A stretch of DNA of 32,708 nucleotides. Origin: JANXQE01 sp035651635 (lineage in GTDB: Bacteria > Verrucomicrobiota > Verrucomicrobiia > Limisphaerales > UBA8199). The position numbers and the translations under genes were made by a program. The stretch covers positions 1 to 32,708 of the forward strand of contig DASRFK010000099.1 in NCBI GenBank assembly GCA_035651635.1, written 5' to 3'. The notes beneath the pieces were generated by a model. The model did not search any database, was not told the origin of the DNA, and saw nothing but the letters and a program-made list of their open reading frames with translations. This document shows, piece after piece, positions 24,248-31,864 of the stretch (position 1 is the stretch's first letter; each line of letters begins with the position of its first letter).

Positions 24248-24779
24248 TGGTCCTCCCTTCTTGGTCAAGCCATTGCCCGGTTTGCCGCCACGCTGAGTAA
24301 TGGCTCAGCCACTGCCTTGCCAAGGTTAAGGTCGTATGGACCGTATGTTTTCCAGGGTTCCAAGCGCTGACAATGCCGAATAGGCAGAGCGCTCCGTCGG
24401 CCCAACGGTGCGGCGGTGCGTCATTGATACCATTCGCGTAAACACGAGGGCAGTTATTTGGGTAGCCGTGCGGGAGTACGACGGTTATTTCCAAGGATCT
24501 TTCGCCGGACAGCATTTGAGGAAAAGAAAACGCTAGCTCACGATCGTCAGTTATTGTCGTGCGCGGTTGCTCCCCGTGATCCTCGAGAGTTTTCAGTTCG
24601 TGAGCAATGCGATCCGGGGAAATATCAGGAAAAAAAACAGACAGCGGAACTAAACATGCCTTTCGACGTCCGCTCCGCTCTATGATAAAGGCTTCACTCT
24701 TATCCGCCACCCGGTCCAGTATTTCGCCGGGGCGGTTTCGAAGTTCGGTCATTGAAAGTAATGAGAAATCGAGACGCAT
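24237..24779 (-). CDS. Phd/YefM-like domain fused to E2-like conjugating domain
   Basis: The 180-residue protein joins two domains. Residues about 6-52 match the Phd/YefM antitoxin fold: LLSMTELRNRPGEILDRV, then EAFIIERSGRRKACLVPLSV, the classic 'S-x-x-x-L-R-x-N/P-x-x-x-L-D-x-V...I-x-R-x-G-R-x-x-A-x-L-V' pattern. Residues about 85-170 match the E2 (UBC-like) fold: PHGYPNNCPRVYANG, HRWADGALCLFG with candidate catalytic C132, AWNPGKHT and WLSHYSAWR. The C-terminal half aligns with the E2 encoded just upstream. Its ATG directly follows the stop of that gene (TAAATG). Phd domains bind operator DNA and toxins, so the fusion could autoregulate the operon, tether E2 to a target, or have lost DNA binding. 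I know of no described Phd-E2 fusion. Confidence 0.8.
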   Translation of the reverse strand: MRLDFSLLSMTELRNRPGEILDRVADKSEAFIIERSGRRKACLVPLSVFFPDISPDRIAHELKTLEDHGEQPRTTITDDRELAFSFPQMLSGERSLEITVVLPHGYPNNCPRVYANGINDAPPHRWADGALCLFGIVSAWNPGKHTVHTTLTLARQWLSHYSAWRQTGQWLDQEGRTNDG

Positions 24780-25172
24780 TTAGTGCTTGAGTGATGCTCC
24801 AACCCACTTGCCGCCCAACACGCCACCGTTGGCTCGCCATACGTCGTACTTGTTCAGCCATTTGGCAGTGCGCATCAAAACAAATGTTAAGTTGTGGCGC
24901 CCCGGATTCCACAAATTCGGGTGCAGGAAACAAATGTTTCCGTCAGTGTATCGGTGCGGGGTCAGGGCCCACAGATCGGGCTTAGTGACGAACACCTTGG
25001 GCATCTGATGTGGATAGTTTTGAAAATAGATCGCGACGACGAACGTGTTGCCAGCAGAGGTCTGCAATCCGGCTTTAACATAGATTCCGCCCTCGGTCGT
25101 GGGATAAGCTTCAACTAGTGCGAATGTCCGGGCGGCTTCGGCAACCTCTGAACGGATGCGTTGGAGGTCCAT
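24780..25172 (-). CDS. E2-like (UBC fold) conjugating protein
   Basis: The 130-residue protein is a compact E2-like domain: YFQNYPHQMPKVFVTKP (the 'Y-P-x-x-x-P' strand typical of UBC folds), then HRYTDGNICFLHPNLWNPG with candidate catalytic C81, and a final helix FVLMRTAKWLNKYDVWR. It shares HR-x-x-DG-x-x-C, WNPG-x-H and WL-x-x-Y-x-x-WR with the next gene, showing the two are paralogues. The expected reaction is to accept an activated modifier from the E1 as thioester and transfer it to a target. It begins 15 bases after the small GGEY gene and abuts the Phd-E2 gene. Confidence 0.85.
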   Translation of the reverse strand: MDLQRIRSEVAEAARTFALVEAYPTTEGGIYVKAGLQTSAGNTFVVAIYFQNYPHQMPKVFVTKPDLWALTPHRYTDGNICFLHPNLWNPGRHNLTFVLMRTAKWLNKYDVWRANGGVLGGKWVGASLKH

Positions 25173-25187
25173 GGCAGGTAATTCGTC

Positions 25188-25358
25188 TTAGTATTCTCCG
25201 CCAAGATCTTCTCTCATGGTCAGCGGCTTGCGACCGCCCCGCTCCTCAGAGGACGCTTGGCCTTTTCGTCTGACTTCCCCGTTGGGCAGGATCTCAATCT
25301 CAACCTCCTGTTCCTGCTCCAGGATTTTTTCTAACTCTGCGATCGTTGGCTTGCTCAT
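25188..25358 (-). CDS. Small acidic protein ending GGEY, candidate modifier
   Basis: The 56-residue protein (ATG 25358; a TTG at 25379 is an alternative) has a helical start KPTIAELEKILEQEQEVEIE, a possible strand-turn IEILPNGEVRRKG, a charged linker and the tail KPLTMREDLGGEY. The Gly-Gly two residues from the end, the first position in an E1/E2/JAB operon and the small size make it the candidate protein that is conjugated after removal of Glu-Tyr. It is too short for a full beta-grasp ubiquitin and in size and tail recalls Pup (GGQ/GGE), but no Pup ligase is present. It may instead be an accessory factor. It is the first gene after the promoter at 25398-25426. Confidence 0.6.
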   Translation of the reverse strand: MSKPTIAELEKILEQEQEVEIEILPNGEVRRKGQASSEERGGRKPLTMREDLGGEY

Positions 25359-25397
25359 TTTACTATTATGGTCGTGCAATCATGCGACTGTGCGAGT

Positions 25398-25426
25398 GTT
25401 ATGATAGATTTAGCCCCGCTCGTCAA
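25398..25426 (-). promoter_or_regulatory. Sigma70-type promoter of the conjugation operon
   Basis: On the minus strand, TTGACG (25421-25426) and CATAAC (25398-25403) are separated by exactly 17 bases, 40 bases before the ATG of the small GGEY gene. The -35 matches five of six consensus bases and the -10 four of six. ATCAT (25379-25383) and ATGAT (25401-25405) form an inverted repeat overlapping the -10 and the start region, a possible operator for the Phd-type domain encoded in the operon. Confidence 0.6.
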
Positions 25427-25610
25427 TGATTTTTTTATCCCTCAAGTCGTAATTGATATAACTAGTTGTTAGTAAGCGTAATATAACTCTCGATAGATTT
25501 CGGACCACGACTTTTCGCCCACCATTACAGAGTTTACGGGGCTGTCCTCCTTCTCAATGCGGCTGAGGAATTGATCACAGGCGGACGCATCCAAATGCCC
25601 TGGGGTCGGG

Positions 25611-25800
25611 CCCGAGTAAAGGTAGTAGGTAAGAGTGGTCCCAGCTTGCGTTGAGCATTTCGCCTCGAATCCCTCTCTTTTTGGTTTTTTCGCGTTTGAG
25701 GAGGCAGGGTAGCCAGATTCTTGTCGACATAACCCTGACGCACCCGACTGTGATCTTCTCCAAAGGAAACATCCATTACTGAGCACACGCTCACCAGGCC
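25611..25800 (-). pseudogene. ISAs1-type transposase C-terminal remnant
   Basis: Two minus-strand frames carry consecutive pieces of the end of an ISAs1/H-repeat-type DDE transposase. The first, MDVSFGEDHSRVRQGYVDKN followed by LATL, corresponds to the family's 'L-D-V-x-F-x-E-D-x-S-R-I-R-x-G-x-A-x-x-N-x-A-x-L'. The second, LLKREKTKKRGIRGEMLNAS followed by WDHSYLLPLL, corresponds to 'L-L-K-x-E-K-x-x-K-x-G-I-x-x-K-R-x-x-A-x-W-D-x-x-Y-L'. They are separated by a frameshift near 25705-25712. Only the last about 65 residues survive, so the element is dead. It lies between the conjugation operon and the STAND module. Confidence 0.7.
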
Positions 25801-26075
25801 GAAGGCGCGAACGCACTTTATATTTGTTACCCGCAGATCAGCGTAGCGCCTGGCTGAGCGGTTCCAAAGAGCTCCTCAGCTCGTGCGAGGTTTTGGGATT
25901 GCCAGTTTTCTCGTTATGGGTCTGGCGGGCGCACCAAGCCGGCGATGCAAGTGAGATGTTCACGGACACCAGGGCACTCATGTGTTTACCAGGAGATCAA
26001 TCGAATTGGAACCTATTCCGGTTGCGTTGCCGGCTGAGTTCACGCGCGAATCGAGCCTGCAGGGAGCCCGTAACT
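25800..26075 (+). pseudogene. Decayed partial copy of the DUF4011-type gene at 31865
   Basis: This stretch aligns at DNA level with the intact gene at the right edge. Its 25817-25880 (CTTTATAT...GTTACCCGC, GATCAGCGT, GCGCCTGG, CTCCTCAGC) matches about 32227-32293. Its 25905-26010 (TTCTCGTTATGG, GAGATGTTCACGGAC, TACCAGGAGATCAAT) matches about 32410-32504. Its 26020-26072 (TGCCGGCTGAGTTCA, GAATCGAGCCTG) matches about 32545-32576. Pieces of about 110 and 30 bases are missing and frames are broken. The Mrr-like and STAND genes thus lie between a dead and an intact copy of the same gene. Confidence 0.75.
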
Positions 26076-26126
26076 GTCAGCGATTTCTTCATGGACGCAT
26101 GAGTATGTTTTGTTCAGTTTTCCCTT

Positions 26127-26981
26127 GTGAGTGCGATCGAGTTCACCGAACCCGGCCCATGCGAACGTTGCGGCGGGGATCGGCTCGTCTGTCGAACCGG
26201 TGTGTGCGACCGATGCTTCGAAGAAATGCGTAAGCTTGGAAGTGACGATTTGTCGCGAGCGGTGCGGTTAAAGCAATTGAGCACATCAGAGGGGGGGATC
26301 GTCCAGAGCATTCGACATCGAATGCTTTTGGAAACCCGCCAGCAGTCACCCGACGACAAGCATAGCTTTTCTCGGATGTTCAAACAGCGCGACCAGCACA
26401 GAGAGCAGCGAATTTTATCTCGCAAGCGTCTTGAAACGATTTTCAAAGCCTCCCCGCAGCAGCTAACTCGTGTAAGGCAAGATGGTGTCCTCGATGTCCA
26501 ACTTACTGCCGTCAATGCCGAGCTGGTTCGTTGGCTCTCAAAGCACCCGGAGCAAATGCGCGAGCTGTCACCCCGAAAATTTGAAGAGGTAGTGGCGGAA
26601 ATCATCCGCGATCAGGGCCACCAAGTTCAATTGACCCCGGCTACCCGTGACGGCGGGCGCGATATCATTGTCGAAATGAAAACCGCACTGGGATCACTTC
26701 TCGTCATCGTTGAGTGCAAGCGTTGGCTGCCCCCAAATAAAGTTGGACTTGCGGTGGTCGAACGGTTCCTTCACGTGATTCGGGAGAAATCGAAAGCCAA
26801 TCTTGGGATTATCGCTGCAACAACCTCGTTTTCTCTGGATGCGCGAAAAACTGCTCGTGAATATGAGTATCAGCTTAGGTTGGCGGATTTCGAACAATTA
26901 CGGGAAATGGCACAGAGGTTTGGCACCTGGCACCAAAACAGCGGGTGTGACCTATGGGTGCCAGATTACACAAAACTGTAA
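26127..26981 (+). CDS. Mrr-like restriction nuclease with N-terminal Cys cluster
   Basis: The 284-residue protein starts at GTG 26127. Residues 12-30 hold five cysteines (CERC, C22, C27-x-x-C30), a probable zinc knuckle. A Lys/Arg/Gln-rich helical middle (about 40-140) follows. Residues about 148-260 form an Mrr-type nuclease: LSPRKFEEVVAEIIRDQGHQ, RDGGRDIIVEMK with D179, and LLVIVECKRWLPPNKVG with E196-x-K198, completing a D-ExK active site, then VERFLHVIREKSKANLGIIA. Mrr-like enzymes cut DNA, often modified DNA, and are common in defence islands. It precedes the STAND gene by 56 bases on the same strand and probably forms an operon with it. Confidence 0.85.
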   Translation: MSAIEFTEPGPCERCGGDRLVCRTGVCDRCFEEMRKLGSDDLSRAVRLKQLSTSEGGIVQSIRHRMLLETRQQSPDDKHSFSRMFKQRDQHREQRILSRKRLETIFKASPQQLTRVRQDGVLDVQLTAVNAELVRWLSKHPEQMRELSPRKFEEVVAEIIRDQGHQVQLTPATRDGGRDIIVEMKTALGSLLVIVECKRWLPPNKVGLAVVERFLHVIREKSKANLGIIAATTSFSLDARKTAREYEYQLRLADFEQLREMAQRFGTWHQNSGCDLWVPDYTKL

Positions 26982-27037
26982 ACCAGCAGTGATCACGGAT
27001 TCGTCTGAACCTAAACAAGCTTGAGGATTCCAGCTAC

Positions 27038-30000
27038 ATGAGTGCTAAAACTTCGAGTGAGAAGCTCAAAAAGGCTTTGCAGGAAATGCCCGAAACGGGC
27101 GTTCTGGGGTTTGAAGGGCTGGTCAAGCGTTTGCTCGAACTGATTCTTAAGGAAGCATTCGTACTAGCTCGATCCGGGGATCAACCGAGCGGAGATGCAC
27201 ACAACATTTCAAGGAATGTGTGCGTTCAAGCCAAGCGATATACTGAGGTTTCGCCCAACGCAAAGAACATCGAAGGTGATTTTGACGAGAATCTTAGAAC
27301 ATTGCTGAATACGGACATTTATGTGTTGGCCGTTACTCGCGAGACGGCGCAACTCAATGACACTATCGAGGCAATGCGAGAAAAGAGTGCAGTCGACGTG
27401 GTGGTTTGGGACTTTGGGGCTGAGGATTCAGCCTTGCCCGCATTGTGCGTCGAATACTGGGGCCAGTTGCAGGACTTTCCCGCTCTTAGCACACTCAACG
27501 CGGAGCTACACGGCTGGGCGTCTGCTATGCAGATTGTGGCACCTCACAATGATCGAATTGCGCGGTTACAGTCCGCTTTGCGGGATTGCACGCAGTCGCT
27601 CTCGACAGTACGGCTGGCGGCCCTGGCTTATCTGACCCGCAGGTTTCAGCTCTCCCCTGGGTCTGAGGCGATGCCCTTGCAGCAGGTATTGTTGTCGACG
27701 GCCGTGCCTCGAAAGAGGTACTGCGAACAAACCCTTTCCTGGTGGTCTAAGCCGGAGGCCAGAATGCTGGTAATGAACGCTCCTGAGGGTTATGGAAAGA
27801 CATGGGTTGCGGCGCAATGCGCATTAGAAGTAATCCAACAAGGAGAAAACATTGTCTTATGGCTCGACAGTATTCAGTGGCGAGACTGCTGTTCAATCGA
27901 GGCGGTCCTTACCGAAGCGGTTTCGCGTATTATTATAGGCGATGCCCAAAAGGTTGCCCGGCTTGTCAGAAAATTAAATGTGCGTTGGTCCAAAAGAACT
28001 TTGGTAGTCCTTGATGGGGTCAGTGAACGGGACGCGCTCCCGGCTGCGCAGAGAATACTCGAAGATCTCTGGGTAAGAAACCCAGGCAATACTCGATTCT
28101 TATTTACGACGCGGCCGCTTAATTCAGCTCGCGGTGTTGACACGGTTCTGTGGAAACGTTGCGTCCAAATTGATGTTGAACCCTTTGACGAGAAAGAACT
28201 GATTGCCGCGTTGGCACAGGCGGGAATCCCCGTGGACGAGTTGACCGAACAACTGCGTCCGATCGCTCGCGTTCCACGGTATTTCACAAGTTGTGTTCGC
28301 CTCCGTACCAGATTGCAGCAATTTCATAATATCAGTGTAGCGCTCGTGATCTGGACTGACCTGATTGACAAGATCGGGGGCCTCGAGCCTGCAATCCGCC
28401 AAGAACTCGGATTTTCTGGTGAGCAGGACGCGATTGAGGTTTTGGTTAGGCTTGCGACGTCGTTGCCAGCAGCCGTACAGAAGGGTACCGCTCAGGAATT
28501 GCTAAACGATTGCTTTGGGGGACGATACGCGGAGGTGCGAAATTACCTCAAAGAAATTCGAATAATGGAGAAAGCCGGGGTGTTTGAGGCTACAATGACT
28601 CGGGAGCACACGATTTTAGGTCGCGCACTCTTCCTGCAACAGGTTCTTAGATCTTTGCACGAGGTCGATGTCCGAGATGCTGCAGATCGTTTGTTGGAAA
28701 AATTGGAGCCCCTGACAGGGGAAGACGGAGGCGCGGAGGCCCTCTTTGTGGCGCTCCAATTAACGGCAATCGAAGATTCCTCTGGGAATCCCTACTTCAC
28801 CCAACAACGGGCCGTTTTGCTCTATGCTTGGGTACTGAGCCACAACTCCAATGCTTCGGACGGTAGACTTTCGTTCTGGTGCTATCATGATACAAACGCA
28901 TATGCGCGGTTTCTGGAAGCTGTTTTTGAGCAACTTTACTCTGGAAATGCACAGGAATTTGTTGTTTATCCGCTAGTCCGACTTTGGCGAGATGGCGGAC
29001 AAGGAGCGACCGTTTTGGAAGCCCATCTACGAAAGTGGTTGCTGCTTGTCTGGTTTGAAGGAGGCTCCGAAGACCATTTGGAACACAAAGGACACACCCT
29101 GCCAATTGCTAAAACGCAGAACCAAGTGCGCCTAGCATCATTGGCCATCTCATTTCTCTCCATCCGCAAGGACATCCGCTTCATTCCCGACTTGGCACTT
29201 TGTATCGCGACGGAGTCCCTCACTTGGCGGCGCGTTCAGGAACTCCAAGATAGATTCAAGTCCGTATACGAAAATATTGGGGTGCTCATGCGATGGCATT
29301 ATACCGAGCGTGTCCTGCCCGACTTGGAGCAGTTGGCAACGAAGAATCAATCAGATGAACTGATACTACACGGATTGAGATGGCTCGCGAGGTTACTGAA
29401 AATTGCTGGACTACCAACCGTGCTGAAACTTCCTCCTCCAGAGCCAACCTCGTCGTATCTTGCCAGGCCCGCCGTTGAGTTGATTCGACAAGGGCGCAGG
29501 GTTTTTGGGGTCTCACAAGGCCAACCGAATCCTAGCGAAATAAACTTCGGCTACCTTGCGATTCGAGATGACCTGCCGCGATTGGCTGAAGAAGACATCG
29601 ATTCTATCCATAGCGCAATCGAGGCGTTGAAACGCAACGACGTTTTGCAGGCGCATGGCGGTTGTACGCTTGAATATATTCACCTGGAGGCCGCTTGGCC
29701 CTGGTTCGCAAAGTTCTACCCAATGGAGACTGCTGAAGTTGCTGGGGACCTGCAACTCACCGCCTTGCGATGCGACGAACCCAATAAAAGCCACCTTACA
29801 TTCGGATTTTTAGCGGGGGTGCTGCCGAAGCTAACTGAACGACAATTGCTTGAATGGCAGGAATTAGCTAATGCGAAAGCTAGTAGCATAAAAGCATTTA
29901 ACCGGAAATTGGAAAACTACGACGGCCTTGCGATCACCGAAACCGCACTCCTTCTCTTACCAGAAGAGGCCGTCCATTGTTGGTTCCTGGATTCGGCACG

Positions 30001-31708
30001 TCATGAGGGGCGGCGGTTTTGCATGTTCTTCTCTCCAATGATGGAATTGATTCCACTTACAATCCCGCCTGTGACCCGACGCCTCGCAATGGAAAAGTGC
30101 CTTGCTTTTGATGCGCTTTCTTTTGGGCCGGTTGACGAGCCTCCGACAGAACGAGAGTATTGGTGCTATATTTGCGGTTTGACCACCGCGCCAGACGAGA
30201 GAGTCTACGCTTGGGCTAAGCGACAACTCCTCAGCCAAGCTGGAAGCGCCGATCAAAACTTTTCCCTCACTCGTCTCTGGCTGCGATCAGCCCCAAAAGG
30301 GAAATTGGAATCAGATTTGCGAGACGGGACTGTCGCGAAGCTGTTTAACAAGCAAGCCTTGCGCGCTTGGGCGATAGGCGGAGAGCTTCCCTTTGATACG
30401 ACACAACTGGACGGATCCTACGATGAATTAATGAGCACCCTTCCCCAGGGCTTTGTCGGGGGCGTTCTATCGATGAATCATCGTAAGGACGACCTTAATC
30501 GCTGGGGACAAGAACTGTTTGCTGTTGCAATCAAGCAACTTGGCAAACCACCATTCGAGCGTAGGTCCAGGATCGAAACGCAGCTTCGACTTGATGCAAA
30601 TCGCATGATCCGAAGTGTGGGATTTGAAAGTCCGCCCTCGGAAACTCACGCCTGGAGTAGTACGGCAGGCTCGTGGGGCGTTGATTATGGAAGCTTCGGG
30701 GGAATGCTGTCAGACAGACAAAAACGGCAGGAATTGCTTGATGATGAGCTCAAGCGTTGGCAGATGGATGAAAGCGACATCCAGAAATGGGAACATTACG
30801 AACTCCATACGTTCGGAGCGTGGCCGGCGCTCGAAATCTGGAGCAAGTGGTATCCTGACGAATTCCTTCCTCGAGCAGGGGCAGTTCTAGACGCCGCCAT
30901 TGGAAATCCCAAATTGGAATGGCACTTGGGAGGCTTTTTACACGCGGTTATTTGCTGCTTAATTCCCACCTCGCCATGGGCGGCATGGGCGTACTTTGAT
31001 GCTTTAAATCAGGGACGGCTTTGTTTGAGCGTACAGAGCGACTACAATGTTCCTGAATTTTTGTCGATTCTCTGGGACCACGAACGCTGTAATTCGCCTC
31101 AGCATAGGGAATTACGGCGGCATCTTTTCGTTCAGTGTCGCAACGAATTTGAAGTCATGGTCGGTTGCGTTGCCGCTCTTGCGAACAATTCGGAACTGGA
31201 ACTTTTTCAGTTGGCCGATGAGATGGAGAAAAAAGAGGTTGCTCGTGAGCGTGCTCTCGGCATCTCCGTTTTGGCTTGGGTAGGGACAAAGGAATCGGTT
31301 GATACACTGTCGCGCGTAAGCCGAGCTGACCCAAGCCTCTGGGTTCGGGAACATGCTGAATGGGCCACTGAGGTTTCATTGCAGGAAAGTAGCGCCCGAA
31401 CCTTCTTCCGTCGGCTGCTTCATGAAAGCGACCCGTATAAAGTTTCAGCCGGGCTGCAGATGCTAAAACCCTCGCTGACACCTCTGGCTCGGTGGTGGTC
31501 TGCTAGCATCGTGAAAGAAGAGAAACGCAATGGCCTCGCGCTTACCTCAAAAGCTGCGGCCGTGATCGAGTCCTTTTGGCACCATTTCCGGTGCACTCAT
31601 ACAGGTCACGTGGGAGTAGCAGGTCGCAGGCTTGATGAATTCTGCCGTGGTGAAAAACTGGATCAGCTCCGGATGTCGAAACTTGCTCCCTGGTGGGAAT
31701 TCAATTAA
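27038..31708 (+). CDS. Large STAND NTPase with N-terminal nuclease-like domain (Avs-like)
   Basis: The 1556-residue protein has three parts. Residues about 20-150 look like a restriction-endonuclease-type domain: GFEGLVKRLLELIL, then SGDQPSGDAHN with D53, and NVCVQAKRYTE with Q64-x-K66, a D-QxK variant of the active site. Residues about 225-480 form a STAND-type NTPase: Walker A MNAPEGYGKTWVA (about 246-258), Walker B RTLVVLDGVSE with D326, and RFLFTTRPLNSARG as sensor region. The remaining 1,000 residues are helical, with many Trp and paired-helix patterns, and probably form a sensor of superhelical repeats. This order (nuclease-STAND-long sensor) is that of Avs anti-phage proteins, which detect a phage protein and then cut DNA. 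I cannot assign an Avs class. Confidence 0.8.
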   Translation: MSAKTSSEKLKKALQEMPETGVLGFEGLVKRLLELILKEAFVLARSGDQPSGDAHNISRNVCVQAKRYTEVSPNAKNIEGDFDENLRTLLNTDIYVLAVTRETAQLNDTIEAMREKSAVDVVVWDFGAEDSALPALCVEYWGQLQDFPALSTLNAELHGWASAMQIVAPHNDRIARLQSALRDCTQSLSTVRLAALAYLTRRFQLSPGSEAMPLQQVLLSTAVPRKRYCEQTLSWWSKPEARMLVMNAPEGYGKTWVAAQCALEVIQQGENIVLWLDSIQWRDCCSIEAVLTEAVSRIIIGDAQKVARLVRKLNVRWSKRTLVVLDGVSERDALPAAQRILEDLWVRNPGNTRFLFTTRPLNSARGVDTVLWKRCVQIDVEPFDEKELIAALAQAGIPVDELTEQLRPIARVPRYFTSCVRLRTRLQQFHNISVALVIWTDLIDKIGGLEPAIRQELGFSGEQDAIEVLVRLATSLPAAVQKGTAQELLNDCFGGRYAEVRNYLKEIRIMEKAGVFEATMTREHTILGRALFLQQVLRSLHEVDVRDAADRLLEKLEPLTGEDGGAEALFVALQLTAIEDSSGNPYFTQQRAVLLYAWVLSHNSNASDGRLSFWCYHDTNAYARFLEAVFEQLYSGNAQEFVVYPLVRLWRDGGQGATVLEAHLRKWLLLVWFEGGSEDHLEHKGHTLPIAKTQNQVRLASLAISFLSIRKDIRFIPDLALCIATESLTWRRVQELQDRFKSVYENIGVLMRWHYTERVLPDLEQLATKNQSDELILHGLRWLARLLKIAGLPTVLKLPPPEPTSSYLARPAVELIRQGRRVFGVSQGQPNPSEINFGYLAIRDDLPRLAEEDIDSIHSAIEALKRNDVLQAHGGCTLEYIHLEAAWPWFAKFYPMETAEVAGDLQLTALRCDEPNKSHLTFGFLAGVLPKLTERQLLEWQELANAKASSIKAFNRKLENYDGLAITETALLLLPEEAVHCWFLDSARHEGRRFCMFFSPMMELIPLTIPPVTRRLAMEKCLAFDALSFGPVDEPPTEREYWCYICGLTTAPDERVYAWAKRQLLSQAGSADQNFSLTRLWLRSAPKGKLESDLRDGTVAKLFNKQALRAWAIGGELPFDTTQLDGSYDELMSTLPQGFVGGVLSMNHRKDDLNRWGQELFAVAIKQLGKPPFERRSRIETQLRLDANRMIRSVGFESPPSETHAWSSTAGSWGVDYGSFGGMLSDRQKRQELLDDELKRWQMDESDIQKWEHYELHTFGAWPALEIWSKWYPDEFLPRAGAVLDAAIGNPKLEWHLGGFLHAVICCLIPTSPWAAWAYFDALNQGRLCLSVQSDYNVPEFLSILWDHERCNSPQHRELRRHLFVQCRNEFEVMVGCVAALANNSELELFQLADEMEKKEVARERALGISVLAWVGTKESVDTLSRVSRADPSLWVREHAEWATEVSLQESSARTFFRRLLHESDPYKVSAGLQMLKPSLTPLARWWSASIVKEEKRNGLALTSKAAAVIESFWHHFRCTHTGHVGVAGRRLDEFCRGEKLDQLRMSKLAPWWEFN

Positions 31709-31864
31709 CTAAGGAAAACAGCATGACCTGAATTAGGCCGTTCCTGAGACACGTCGGCTTCGCTGGAACAGAATATTTGGTGAACCTGGTGACTCCACAT
31801 TCCATTCAGCCTTGCTGTCAGTGTGCCTTTCACAGAAAACAGGCCAAAGATATGATGCCCGTGT

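Noticed and set aside
25188..25358. UBact or Pup proper
   Set aside because: Size and Gly-Gly tail are similar, but the sequence is not, and no Pup ligase or proteasome gene is present; E1/E2 context points to a different chemistry.
20286..25426. Calling the operon type II CBASS
   Set aside because: No CD-NTase-like gene is in the window, E1 and E2 are separate, and there are two E2s, a Phd fusion and an MBL-fold protein, none of which fits CBASS.
25469..25816. A 115-codon minus-strand open frame
   Set aside because: It overlaps the transposase and DUF4011 remnants; neighbouring frames carry recognisable transposase sequence, so this frame is a shadow.
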